Shown here in pieces: positions 8,818 through 17,385 of a stretch of DNA of 64,000 nucleotides. Positions within the stretch are counted from its first letter, which is position 1. Each line of letters opens with the position of its first letter. Source of the stretch: Phenylobacterium haematophilum (GTDB lineage Bacteria > Pseudomonadota > Alphaproteobacteria > Caulobacterales > Caulobacteraceae). A model generated the notes under the pieces. That model saw only the letters and a program-made list of their open reading frames with translations. It did no database searches and was not told the origin of the DNA. The position numbers and the translations under genes are program-made. The stretch spans positions 62,001 to 126,000 of the forward strand of contig NZ_JACIDK010000003.1 in the NCBI RefSeq assembly GCF_014196295.1, written 5' to 3'.

Positions 8818-9845
8818 AGGTCACCTGCTTTTCCAGCTTCACCTTCGCATACCTCGATCGCGCCCGCGTGCTGTACGCCAGCCTGCGCAGGTTCCATCCC
8901 GACTGGACCCTGGTGGCGCTGATCACCGACGTGCCGCCGCCCAGCTTTCATCTGCGGCTGGCGGAAGAGCCGTTCGATCAGGTGGTCTACGCCCACGAAC
9001 TGGACATCGCCGATTTCAAGTCGTGGCTCTTCAAGCACGACGTCGTCGAGGTCTGCACCGCCGTCAAAGGCCCGTTCCTGCACCAGGCCTGCGAGTCAGG
9101 CGCGGACGCGGTGATCTATCTGGACCCCGACACTGCGCTGTTCGGAAGCCTCGATCCGCTGCTCGCGCGCCTGGAGCACAGCGACATTCTATTGACCCCG
9201 CATCTGCTCGACGCGAATACCGAGCGGCAGGCGATCCTGGACAACGACCTTTCCGCCTCGCGGACTGGAATCTTCAACCTCGGCTTTGTGATGATCCGAA
9301 CCCACGGGGAGGGCGCGCGCTTCGCCAGCTGGTGGAAAGATCGGCTGCTGGAGTTCTGTTATGACGACATTCCGGCCGGCCTGTTCGTGGACCAGAAGTG
9401 GTGCGACCACGTCCCGGCGCTGTTCGACCGCGTCGGCGTGGTGCGCGACCCCGGCTATAACGTCGCCAGCTGGAACATCAGTCAGCGGACGGTCGAGATC
9501 GGCCGCGACGGCGCCATCACGGTCAACGGCTCGCCTCTGCGGTTCTGGCACTTCACCAAGCTCGGGGCGACCGGAGACACGATGACGCGGCGCTATGCGG
9601 GCGACAATCACGCGGTCTACGAGATCTGGCGCTGGTACAAGGAACAGGTCGACGCCGCGCGCGATCCCATCATTCCCGAGCCCTATTGGGCCTATGGCGC
9701 CTACAGCGACGGCACTCCGATCCAGAAGGCGCATCGCCTGATCTGGCGCGGCCGCGCCGATCTGCGGGCGCAGATCGCCGATCCGTTCGGAGCTGAGGCG
9801 GGCGGCTTCCTTTCCTGGCTCCGCGCGGAAGGCCTCGCCGCTTGA
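8814..9845 (+). CDS. GT8-like glycosyltransferase (GT-A fold)
   Basis: 343 residues. The N-terminus MKVTCFSSFTFAYLDRARVL and the acidic motif YLDPDTALF (residues ~102-110, DxD type) are those of nucleotide-sugar transferases of GT8-like families. FNLGFVMIR and LRFWHFTKLG are also typical of this group, where the histidine helps bind the metal-diphosphate. The ATG overlaps the preceding stop codon (ATGA). The enzyme should be soluble or peripherally membrane-bound, adding one sugar to the glycan made by this operon. The exact family assignment is by motif only. Confidence 0.8.
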   Translation: MKVTCFSSFTFAYLDRARVLYASLRRFHPDWTLVALITDVPPPSFHLRLAEEPFDQVVYAHELDIADFKSWLFKHDVVEVCTAVKGPFLHQACESGADAVIYLDPDTALFGSLDPLLARLEHSDILLTPHLLDANTERQAILDNDLSASRTGIFNLGFVMIRTHGEGARFASWWKDRLLEFCYDDIPAGLFVDQKWCDHVPALFDRVGVVRDPGYNVASWNISQRTVEIGRDGAITVNGSPLRFWHFTKLGATGDTMTRRYAGDNHAVYEIWRWYKEQVDAARDPIIPEPYWAYGAYSDGTPIQKAHRLIWRGRADLRAQIADPFGAEAGGFLSWLRAEGLAA

Positions 9846-9901
9846 CAGGCCGGCTTCAGCACCTGACACGAATGCCGAGAATTATGGAGGGCCGGGCCAT
9901 C

Positions 9902-11131
9902 ATGGCGGCCGACAACGGGGGCCCCGCGGCCCTCGACGATACCCAGACGACCGGCGCCCTGATCGACAAGGTCGAGGCCTTGGCGCGGCGGTGCGCCACC
10001 CTGCTGGGCGCCAGCCAGCGTGTTTCCGCAGAGAGCGGCCTTAGCCGTACGCGGCTGGGCTCGGCGCTCGCCGAAGCGCTGCTCGCCCGCGAAGCGCTGG
10101 AAGCTGAGGCCCGCGAACTGGCGCTCACCGGGTATCGTGCGGTCGCGCGGCCCTTCGCCCGGCCGCGGCGCTACAATCGGATCGCGCGGCGCATCGATTC
10201 CGCGCTCGAGCGCCTCGGCGCCTTCGGGCGGGCGGCGATCATCGCACGCTCGGGTCTTTGGCGCGCCAGCGGCGGCGGACTGAACGCGATGGCGGCCTAC
10301 ACGCGGCGAGGGGGCGATCCCTCCGTGCAGCCGCCGGCCTTGTTCGATCAGGCCTGGTACCTGCGGATGCGGCCGGACCTGGTTGGTTCGCGCACCAGCC
10401 CGCTGCCCCACTACCTGTTGCATGGCGCGGCCGAGGGTATCGATCCGCACCCGCTGTTCGATACGGATTTCTATCGGGCGCGGAATGCGGACGTGCTGGG
10501 CGAGACCGGCCTGACGCCGCTCGAACATTTCGTGCGCGCGGGCGCAGGCGAAGGGCGCGATCCGCACCCCTTGTTCGATGTCGCCTACTACCTTCGCCAG
10601 GCGCCTGATCTGATCGCCAGCGGCGAGAACCCGATCACCCACTATGCGCGCGAGGGCGCGGCGCGTGGACTCAGTCCGCATCCGCTGTTCGCCGCCGACT
10701 ACTACGCCGAAGAGGTCGCCCAGGCAGGAGCGGCCGGCGCGCCGTCGCTGACGCACTATGTAGAGGTCGGGTCCGCCGCCGGTCTGAAACCGCATCCGCT
10801 TTTCGACCCGGCCTGGTATCGCGAGCAGCACCCCGACGTCGCCTCGGTCGAGCCCCTGACGCATTTCCTGCTGGTCGGCGGCGCCGAAGGCCGCAGTCCC
10901 GGTCCGTGGTTCGACACTGCGCGCTATCTGGGCCAGCGCGTGGGCGGGTTGCCGCCGGGCCGCAACCCGCTGCTCGATTACCTGCAAGGCGGCGCCTGGC
11001 GGATCAGCGAGCCGTGGCTCGGGTGCCCGGACGCCGACTTCCTGGACTTGGCTGCCGAGTACGCCGGCCGGGCCCTGACCCCTCTTGAGCAGTGGGCCCG
11101 CCAGGGCGGTGCTCAGACGCCCAGCGCCTGA
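9902..11131 (+). CDS. Stand-alone HPLFD/HYL repeat protein without a catalytic domain
   Basis: 409 residues from ATG 9902, preceded by GGAGGG at a 10-base spacing; a TTG at 9842 overlapping the previous stop, and ATGs at 9872 and 9884, are alternatives. Residues ~145-405 are about seven copies of the ~38-residue repeat, most ending DPHP or similar. The segment before them contains GRAAIIARSGLW, almost identical to GRAALIARSGVW at the same position in the 1065-residue GT2-WbsX fusion. The protein therefore looks like that fusion with both transferase domains removed. No signal peptide is visible. Its function is unknown; a scaffold, acceptor-binding or chain-length role would fit its place at the end of the glycosyltransferase operon. 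Confidence 0.78.
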   Translation: MAADNGGPAALDDTQTTGALIDKVEALARRCATLLGASQRVSAESGLSRTRLGSALAEALLAREALEAEARELALTGYRAVARPFARPRRYNRIARRIDSALERLGAFGRAAIIARSGLWRASGGGLNAMAAYTRRGGDPSVQPPALFDQAWYLRMRPDLVGSRTSPLPHYLLHGAAEGIDPHPLFDTDFYRARNADVLGETGLTPLEHFVRAGAGEGRDPHPLFDVAYYLRQAPDLIASGENPITHYAREGAARGLSPHPLFAADYYAEEVAQAGAAGAPSLTHYVEVGSAAGLKPHPLFDPAWYREQHPDVASVEPLTHFLLVGGAEGRSPGPWFDTARYLGQRVGGLPPGRNPLLDYLQGGAWRISEPWLGCPDADFLDLAAEYAGRALTPLEQWARQGGAQTPSA

Positions 11132-11880
11132 AGCTGCCGCCAGATATCTCGGTAGTAGTCTTCGACATAGTGGAATGGGCTGAGGCCCCATCGATGGCGG
11201 CTGTCGGCCAACTGCAGCGCAGTGGGGGCAGCGACGCGGACAGCCTGCGGCAGGGCGGCGGCGAACGCCGCTTGATGATGCGCCAGCACCGCATTGTAGT
11301 CGTCGATCCTGGCCGGTTTGCCCGTGAAGATTTCAACCTGTCCGAAGGGCCGGCGTGCCCCGGCCTCGTCGAGGTATTCGCTCGCCCACTGGGTCTCGTG
11401 CAGGATCAAGGCGGCTTCGGCCAACGGCGTCAACCGGAGCAGCGCCGCCATGTGGTCGAGCCCGTGCCGCCAGATCAGGTCGCTGGCTGGGCTTGTGCGC
11501 GGAATGCTGCGAGCGCCGTCGAATGCGGGTTGATCGAGGTAGCCGCTGACGTCCAACTCCCAGCTGTGCGTCGCGATGCTGCCCTGCACGCAGACAAGAT
11601 CCAGCCGCTCGTCGATGAAGTCGAAGACGATGTGGGTCGGACGATGCGCGATCAGCACGCCCAGGGCGCTCTTGTGTAGGTCGGCGACCATCGAGCGATG
11701 AGGAAAGGCCGCCAGCTCCGGCGGCAGGTCCTCGCTCAGGTCCACGCCGCGGATCGGAGGCGCGAACAAGCTCGGCAGGCTCGTGCGCGAAATATAGAGC
11801 AGGTCTTCCGGCGGCGCTTCGCCCACGATCGGCCACACATCGCGGGTAATGCAGCTCCCGATTACGGCGACCCTGGGCAA
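11113..11880 (-). CDS. DUF6270-like (SGNH-type) protein
   Basis: 255 residues from a TTG at 11880 with GGAG eight bases upstream. The N-terminus VAVIGSCITRDVW matches DUF6270-type proteins, which begin with a GSC(V/I)(T/S)RD motif resembling block I of SGNH hydrolases. FDFIDERLDL and FHYVEDYYRDIW near the end fit the same family, which is often found in surface-polysaccharide loci. It could act as a glycan esterase or acyl transferase, but no enzymology is implied by the sequence alone. Its 3' end overlaps the repeat-protein gene tail to tail by 19 bases. Confidence 0.65.
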   Translation of the reverse strand: MPRVAVIGSCITRDVWPIVGEAPPEDLLYISRTSLPSLFAPPIRGVDLSEDLPPELAAFPHRSMVADLHKSALGVLIAHRPTHIVFDFIDERLDLVCVQGSIATHSWELDVSGYLDQPAFDGARSIPRTSPASDLIWRHGLDHMAALLRLTPLAEAALILHETQWASEYLDEAGARRPFGQVEIFTGKPARIDDYNAVLAHHQAAFAAALPQAVRVAAPTALQLADSRHRWGLSPFHYVEDYYRDIWRQLQALGV

Positions 11881-12090
11881 TCCTTACTCCTCGCGCCTCA
11901 GGCGACGGCGATTGGAACTTCGACACGCGTCGCGCGAATTTTCACGTTTGCGAGCGCCATTGACATCCTTAAGAGGCCCGATCATGTGTCGCGCGTTTTT
12001 GGCGCAATCCGCCTTGGACTTCGAGCACCTATTTCGGCCATGGTCACTCCGGCCATCGGCGGCGACCATCCACGGAACGGCGCGGCGCGC

Positions 12091-13818
12091 ATGAAGATTT
12101 TCAATCCGTTCGCGGATATGCCCGACAATCCGCTCACCCGGGCGATCAAAGAGGGCTACAAACCGCTCGCCTACGCCGGTGGCTTCAGCTTGGTTTCGAA
12201 CCTGCTGTACTTGGCGCTGCCAATCTTCACCTTCCAGATCTACGGTCGCGTGCTGTCCAGCTACAGCGTGCCGACGCTGCTGGTCCTGACCTTCATGGTG
12301 ATGCTGGCGTTCCTGATTTCGGGCCTGATCGACGACTTCCGCGCCAAGGTGCTCATCAACTACGGCGTGATCATGGATCAGCGCGTGTCGGGCCGGGTGT
12401 TCACGGCGCTGTTCGACACCGTGATCCGCGGTAACCCGTCGGCGCGCTCGCAGGCGCTGCGCGACCTCGACGCCTTCCGCCAAATGCTGACCGGCCCTGC
12501 GTTCGGCACTATGTTCGACCTGCCTTGGATGCCGGTGTTCATGATCGTGCTGCTGATCATCGACCCGATCATCGGCCTAGTGACGATCGGCGGCGCGGTG
12601 CTGCTGTTCCTGATCACTCTCTTCCAGGACCGAGCGACGCGTCCGGCGCTGAAGGAGGCCAACGAGGCGGCTTTGCGTAGCTACGCCTTCACCGACGCGG
12701 CGCTCCGCAACGGCGAGGTCGTGCGCGCGATGGGCATGGTCGAGCCACTGGGCTCGCGCTGGGCTTCGTTCCGCTCGGTCACCATGGAGCGCAGCGCCAG
12801 CGCCAGCGAACGCGCCAGCGTCCTCAGCAACGTCAGCAAGTTCACGCGCCAGGCGATCCAGGTGCTGATCATCGCCATCGGCGCCTACCTCGTGGTCAAG
12901 GGCAAGATTCACTCGGGCCTGCTGTTCGCCAACATGATCCTGGCCGCCCGCGCGCTGCAGCCGATCGAGCGTCTGGTGGGCTCCTGGGACGCGCTCACCA
13001 ACGGCTACCGCGCCTATCAGCGACTTAATGCGCTGTTCGCCGATTACCGGCCGACCAAGACCTCGACGACCTTGCCCAAGCCGCTTGGTCAGCTGTCGGT
13101 CGAAGGCGTGAATTTCGCGCCGCAGGGCGCCACCCGCTTCGTGCTGCAGGGCGTCAACTTCAAGATCGAACCCGGCGAGATGCTTGGGATCATCGGCCCG
13201 TCCGGCGCCGGCAAATCTTCCTTGGCCCGTCTGATGGTCGGCATCTGGCAACCGAACAGCGGCAACGTCCGCCTCGACGGCGCCGACGTCTATACCTGGG
13301 ATCGCGGCGACTTCGGCCGCCACGTCGGCTACTTGCCGCAAGACACAGAGCTGTTTTCGGGCAGCATTCGCGACAACATCGCCCGCTTCCGCGCCGATGT
13401 GGACGACGAGCAGGTGGTCCGCGCCGCGCAGGTGGCCGGCGTCCACCAGCTGATCTTGCGGCTGCCGAACGGCTATGACACCGACCTCGGTGAATCCGGT
13501 CACGTGCTGTCGGCCGGTCAGCGCCAGCGCGTCGGCCTAGCGCGGGCGCTGCTCGGCAATCCCCGGCTGATCGTGCTCGACGAGCCGAACGCGGCCCTCG
13601 ACGCTGAGGGCGAAGAGGCCCTGGTCAAGGCGCTCGATGCGCTGAAAGCTGGCGGCTCGACGATCGTAATCGTCTCCCACAAGCCGAGCGTGTTCCGCTC
13701 GGCCGACAAGATGTTGATGCTGCGTGACGGCCGAATGGAGATGTTCGGTCCGCGCGACCAGGTCATGGCGCGGGTCGTTCAGCCTGCCGCTCCGCGTGCG
13801 ATCGAGGCCGGCCGATGA
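12091..13818 (+). CDS. Type I secretion ABC transporter (RsaD/PrtD family)
   Basis: 575 residues from ATG 12091; an upstream in-frame extension has no membrane character. Residues ~25-300 form the six-helix membrane domain, beginning with YAGGFSLVSNLLYLALPIFTF. The nucleotide-binding domain follows, with Walker A GPSGAGKSSL (~370), signature LSAGQRQRVGLARAL (~471) and Walker B LIVLDEPNAALD. The length and the absence of an N-terminal peptidase domain match exporters of uncleaved RTX proteins. It would energise one-step export across both membranes with the next gene's product and a TolC-like protein not present here. It overlaps the following gene by ATGA, and the RTX gene at 15408 is the obvious substrate. 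Confidence 0.93.
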   Translation: MKIFNPFADMPDNPLTRAIKEGYKPLAYAGGFSLVSNLLYLALPIFTFQIYGRVLSSYSVPTLLVLTFMVMLAFLISGLIDDFRAKVLINYGVIMDQRVSGRVFTALFDTVIRGNPSARSQALRDLDAFRQMLTGPAFGTMFDLPWMPVFMIVLLIIDPIIGLVTIGGAVLLFLITLFQDRATRPALKEANEAALRSYAFTDAALRNGEVVRAMGMVEPLGSRWASFRSVTMERSASASERASVLSNVSKFTRQAIQVLIIAIGAYLVVKGKIHSGLLFANMILAARALQPIERLVGSWDALTNGYRAYQRLNALFADYRPTKTSTTLPKPLGQLSVEGVNFAPQGATRFVLQGVNFKIEPGEMLGIIGPSGAGKSSLARLMVGIWQPNSGNVRLDGADVYTWDRGDFGRHVGYLPQDTELFSGSIRDNIARFRADVDDEQVVRAAQVAGVHQLILRLPNGYDTDLGESGHVLSAGQRQRVGLARALLGNPRLIVLDEPNAALDAEGEEALVKALDALKAGGSTIVIVSHKPSVFRSADKMLMLRDGRMEMFGPRDQVMARVVQPAAPRAIEAGR

Positions 13819-15188
13819 AAATGGATTTCAACGCGCCCAAGCCTTACGTCACGCCGCAGTTCGACGATAAGGACCTCGTTCCGCTCGATCCGGTCCTGGC
13901 CCAACGCATGCGCCGCCCGATCATGGCCGGCGCGGCGGTGGTCGGCGTCTTCGTGGTCGGCCTGACCCTGTTCGCAGCGGTCGCCAAGGTCGACAGCGCT
14001 GTGGTCGCGCCGGGCGTCGTGCGGGTCGAGGACAACCGTAAGACCATCCGTCACCGCGAAGGCGGCACGATCAAGTCAATCAACGTCAAGGAAGGTCAGC
14101 GCGTCCGTCAGAACCAAGTGCTTCTGACCTTCGACGAGGTGCAGCCGCGCGCCAGCACCGACGTTCTGCAGAATCAGTACGACACGCTGACCGCGCAGCT
14201 CGCACGATTCCAGGCCGAGGCGACCGATCAGAAGACGCTGGTGATCCCGGCTGAACTGACCGCGCGGGCGTCCAACGACCCGCGGGTTGCGGGAATCATC
14301 CGTGACCAGGAATTCCTGTTCACCTCGCGCCTGCAGTTCTTCGAGACCCAGGGTGCGGTCCTCGCGCAGAAGCTTCAGCAACTAGAGACCCAGATCAGCG
14401 GCGTCCAGGCGCAGGTCGATGCGGTGCGCGAATCGGACCGCCTGACCCGCGAGGAGCTGGCGGGCTACCAAACACTCTACGAGAAGGGTTATGCGCCCAA
14501 GACCCTGATCCTGCGCTACCAGCGCTCGCTGGCCGACCTGGCCGGGCGCAAGGGCCAGCTGATCGCCGAGATCACCCGTCTGCGCGAGCAGATCGGCGAG
14601 ACCAGGCTGCAGATCACCACCCTCAAGGAGCAGCGGATCACCCAGGCGGCCGAAGGCCTGCGCCAGATGCAGACCGGCCTGGCCGAGGCGACCCCCAAGC
14701 TGGCCGCCGCCCGCCAGATGCTGAACGCCGCGACGGTGCGTTCGCCGGCCGATGGTTACGTGCTTGATCTGACCCAGTTCACCATCGGCGGCGTGGTCGC
14801 GCCCGGCGAGCGGCTGATGAGCGTGGTTCCGGCCAATGCGCCGCTGATCGTCACCGGGCGAATCAAGCCGCAGGATGTCGATGTCGTGAAGCCCGGCATG
14901 AAGGCGAAGGTCCGGCTCTCGGCTTTCAACGCGCGTCGGACTCCGCCGGTCGACGCCACCGTCGTGACGGTTTCCGCTGACCAGCTGGCCGACGAGAAGA
15001 CCGGCGAAGGCTACTTCCGCGTCGATCTGAAGATCGATCCGCAGGAACTCGTGAAGCTACCGAAGGGCGACAAGCTGACCCCCGGCATGCCCGCTGAGAC
15101 CATGATTGTTACAGGTAATCGCTCGATCCTATCCTATGTGGTCAGCCCGCTGACGGACACCATCCGGGACGCCCTGCGGGAAGACTGA
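13815..15188 (+). CDS. Type I secretion membrane fusion protein (HlyD/RsaE family)
   Basis: 457 residues. One N-terminal membrane segment (IMAGAAVVGVFVVGLTLFA, ~35-55) is followed by the split lipoyl/biotinyl half-motif HREGGTIKSINVKEGQRVRQNQ. A long coiled coil spans ~100-290. The second half-motif region is SPADGYVLDLTQFTIGGVVAPGE, and the C-terminus is a beta-barrel. This is the standard plan for periplasmic adaptors of type I secretion. It is translationally coupled to the ABC gene through ATGA. No TolC homolog follows, so the outer-membrane channel must be encoded elsewhere. Confidence 0.93.
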   Translation: MKMDFNAPKPYVTPQFDDKDLVPLDPVLAQRMRRPIMAGAAVVGVFVVGLTLFAAVAKVDSAVVAPGVVRVEDNRKTIRHREGGTIKSINVKEGQRVRQNQVLLTFDEVQPRASTDVLQNQYDTLTAQLARFQAEATDQKTLVIPAELTARASNDPRVAGIIRDQEFLFTSRLQFFETQGAVLAQKLQQLETQISGVQAQVDAVRESDRLTREELAGYQTLYEKGYAPKTLILRYQRSLADLAGRKGQLIAEITRLREQIGETRLQITTLKEQRITQAAEGLRQMQTGLAEATPKLAAARQMLNAATVRSPADGYVLDLTQFTIGGVVAPGERLMSVVPANAPLIVTGRIKPQDVDVVKPGMKAKVRLSAFNARRTPPVDATVVTVSADQLADEKTGEGYFRVDLKIDPQELVKLPKGDKLTPGMPAETMIVTGNRSILSYVVSPLTDTIRDALRED

Positions 15189-15407
15189 TCCGTTAACAAT
15201 TGGTGTGCTGGAAACGCGGGCGCGGAGGGGATTTCCACCCGTTTTTGGTGTTGCGCATCAACCGAGGTTCCGATACGTCTTCCTCGGGCTCGTTTAACCT
15301 TCGCCACGACCTTGTTGTGGCCGAAGGCAAGGACCGCTGGGACCGCTCCATTGGAAAATGGTGGCCAGGCGTTTCGGGGGTCCATGTGACACAGACTGGA
15401 GAGAAGC
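15189..15407 (+). promoter_or_regulatory. Leader/promoter region of the RTX gene
   Basis: This 219-bp gap probably holds a separate promoter, since the transporter pair and the RTX substrate are spaced apart. A hairpin at 15298-15327 pairs CCTTCGCCAC with GTGGCCGAAGG (one bulged base) and has no U-tract, so it is more likely a leader structure than a terminator. GGAG about eight bases before ATG 15408 is the ribosome binding site. Confidence 0.4.
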
Positions 15408-17075
15408 ATGGCTAACTACTTCTTTGAGACGATCACCGCGGCGCAAGCTCTTGCGTTCACGAACGCTGATCAGCTCATCTTTTCGACCGCCGGCGCGACG
15501 GCCTCCGCCGTGACGGTTTCGATCACGCCCGCGGGCGCGATCACCCCGGAAACCGTTTCGCTGACCTTCGGCGGCCGCACGGTCGTGTTCGGTACCGGCA
15601 TCTACGGTGACACCGACATCGTCCTTCCGGACGGCTCGAAGTTCTTCCTGGGCAACCCGGCCGTTGTGGCCAACGAAACCATCGCTGGTGGTTCGCTGGG
15701 CGACGTGATCTGGGGCGGCGAAGGCAGCGACAACATCGACGGCGGCGCCGGCAACGACTATCTGCAAGGCAACAAGGGCAACGACACCATTGTTGGTGGC
15801 GCTGGTAACGACACCCTGCTGGGTGGCCAAGGCAACGACATCATCTCCGACACGTCGGGCACCAACTACATCCATGGCAACCTCGGTGATGACACCATCA
15901 CTGGCGGTTCGGCGAACGACACCATCTACGGCGGCGCCGGAGATGATGACATTGACGCTGGCGCCGGCAACGACATCGTCTACGCCGACTCGGGTGCGGA
16001 CAGTGTGATCGGCGGCCTGGGTAACGACACCATCTACGGCCTGGCGGGTTCCGACACGCTGACCGGCAACGACGGCGACGACTTCCTCGACGGCGGTGAC
16101 GAAAGCGACAACCTCGACGGTGGCGACGGTAACGACACGCTCAACGGCGGCGCCGGCACCGATTCCATTCTCGGCGGCCTCGGCAACGATCTGCTGCAAG
16201 GCAACACCGGCAATGACACCCTGAACGGCAACGATGGTAACGACACCATCTCCGGCGGTCAGGACAACGACATCATCACCGATACCCTTGGCAGCAACTG
16301 GCTGCACGGCAACCTGGGTGATGACAACATCACTGCTGGCACCGGCAACGACACCATCTACGGTGGTCAAGGCGTTGACACGATCGACGCTGGTGACGGC
16401 GCGAACCTGGTCTTCGGTGACCTGGGTAACGACGACATCACCACCGGCGCTGGCACCGACACGATCTACGGCGGTGCGGGTGACGACGTTATCGACGCTG
16501 GCGCTGGCAACGACGTGATCGACGGTGGCGACGGCGACGATGACATCGACGCTGGTTCGGGCGCTGACTCGGTGCTCGGTGGCGCTGGTGCGGATAGCAT
16601 CATCGGCAACGACGGCAACGACACTCTGTCGGGCGGCGAAGGCAACGACACCCTCACGGGTAACGCCGGCAACGACGTGCTCGGCGGCGGCGCGGGTGAC
16701 GATATCCTCGATGGCGGCGCTGGCCAGGACACCCTGACGGGTGGCGTGGGCAACGACACCTTCGTCTTCGGCAACACCGACTCCAGCACGACGGCCGGTA
16801 CGCTCGACCAGATCAATGGTTGGGAATCGGGCGACAAGCTGGACTTCACGGCGGCCGTCACGAATGCGTCCTACACCGAGATCACGTCGACCGACTACGC
16901 TTCGGCGAAGGCTACCGCCGACGCCCTGCTGAACGGCTCGATCACCGCGGTGTCGGCCCAAATTGGCAACGACGTTGTCGTGTTTGTCAGCACCGCCGCC
17001 GGTAGCGGTGCGGAAGTTGCTGTTGCTCTGGTTGGCGCCAATCTGAGCCAAATCAGCGAAGCCAACTTCATCTAA
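15408..17075 (+). CDS. RTX calcium-binding protein, probable type I secretion substrate
   Basis: 555 residues, acidic, with no N-terminal signal peptide. Residues ~93-452 are almost entirely glycine/aspartate nonapeptides of the GGxGxDxxx type (for example GGAGNDTLL), which fold into a calcium-loaded parallel beta-roll outside the cell. A 144-residue block is duplicated: LQGNKGND at 119 and ITDT/ISDT-HGNLGDD segments recur at 263 onward. The last ~100 residues lack repeats and end SQISEANFI, consistent with an uncleaved C-terminal secretion signal. The N-terminal ~90 residues have no recognised enzyme motif, so it is probably a structural or surface protein. It follows its likely transporter genes and is closed by a strong terminator. 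It is much shorter than known RsaA S-layer proteins. Confidence 0.9.
   Translation: MANYFFETITAAQALAFTNADQLIFSTAGATASAVTVSITPAGAITPETVSLTFGGRTVVFGTGIYGDTDIVLPDGSKFFLGNPAVVANETIAGGSLGDVIWGGEGSDNIDGGAGNDYLQGNKGNDTIVGGAGNDTLLGGQGNDIISDTSGTNYIHGNLGDDTITGGSANDTIYGGAGDDDIDAGAGNDIVYADSGADSVIGGLGNDTIYGLAGSDTLTGNDGDDFLDGGDESDNLDGGDGNDTLNGGAGTDSILGGLGNDLLQGNTGNDTLNGNDGNDTISGGQDNDIITDTLGSNWLHGNLGDDNITAGTGNDTIYGGQGVDTIDAGDGANLVFGDLGNDDITTGAGTDTIYGGAGDDVIDAGAGNDVIDGGDGDDDIDAGSGADSVLGGAGADSIIGNDGNDTLSGGEGNDTLTGNAGNDVLGGGAGDDILDGGAGQDTLTGGVGNDTFVFGNTDSSTTAGTLDQINGWESGDKLDFTAAVTNASYTEITSTDYASAKATADALLNGSITAVSAQIGNDVVVFVSTAAGSGAEVAVALVGANLSQISEANFI
15762..16625 (+). repeat. Two tandem 432-bp (144-residue) blocks inside the RTX gene
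   Basis: Residues 119-262 and 263-406 of the RTX protein align without gaps in key segments: LQGNxGNDT, DIIxDTxGxNxxHGNLGDD, NDTIYGG and DID/TIDAG all recur with a period of 144 residues, that is sixteen nonapeptides. The DNA has diverged in third positions, so the duplication is not recent. Confidence 0.7.
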
Positions 17076-17099
17076 GGTCTCAGACCTTAGGGGAATTGA

Positions 17100-17127
17100 G
17101 GGTCGTCCTTCGGGGCGGCCCTTTTTT
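17100..17127 (+). terminator. Rho-independent terminator of the RTX gene
   Basis: A 9-bp GC-rich stem (two G-U pairs) with a UUCG tetraloop occupies 17100-17121 and is followed by six T residues. It lies 25 bases after the RTX stop codon. A small palindrome (AAGGTCTCAGACCTT) just before it overlaps the stop codon region. Confidence 0.92.
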
Positions 17128-17207
17128 CATGCGTGGTGCACCCGGCGTTGTATCTGCCCGGCGGTATCGGCTGAGTGTGCTAGACAGGGCGCGCTCCACT
17201 GCGTCGC

Positions 17208-17250
17208 CAAAAAGAAATCGGGCGGCGAAGCAAGTGCTTCGCCGCCCGAT
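17208..17250 (-). terminator. Rho-independent terminator of the M23 lipoprotein operon
   Basis: Positions 17217-17250 form a perfect 16-base inverted repeat around AG (in practice a 15-bp stem with a 4-base loop). On the minus strand it is followed by TTTCTTTTTGG. It therefore ends transcription coming from 19243-17386. Together with the facing RTX terminator it insulates two converging units, and the 310-bp gap 17076-17385 holds nothing else I can support. Confidence 0.88.
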
Positions 17251-17385
17251 CAATGCGACACAGCCATGGAGAGCAAGGCTGACAATCAACTGTAACGCAT
17301 CGCGACTCAGCCGCCTAGGGGGGCGGCCGGTCTGCAAGAGCGACTAACGGATTTGTGAGCAGCGCCGTGACGCACGCCGTCTTCG

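Noticed and set aside
15690-16770. Tandem DNA repeats that could suggest a CRISPR-like array
   Set aside because: They are in-frame codons for RTX nonapeptides with a 27-bp unit and no spacers.
15294-17051. A 585-residue valine-rich minus-strand frame opposite the RTX gene
   Set aside because: Its repeats are only the reverse complement of the RTX nonapeptide codons.
15408-17075. Calling the RTX protein an S-layer protein outright
   Set aside because: It is far shorter than RsaA and its N-terminal ~90 residues do not obviously match the RsaA anchoring region, so only a possible surface role is stated.
17080-17337. An 85-residue minus-strand frame in the RTX-M23 gap
   Set aside because: It runs straight through both terminator hairpins, has no ribosome binding site and no recognisable sequence.
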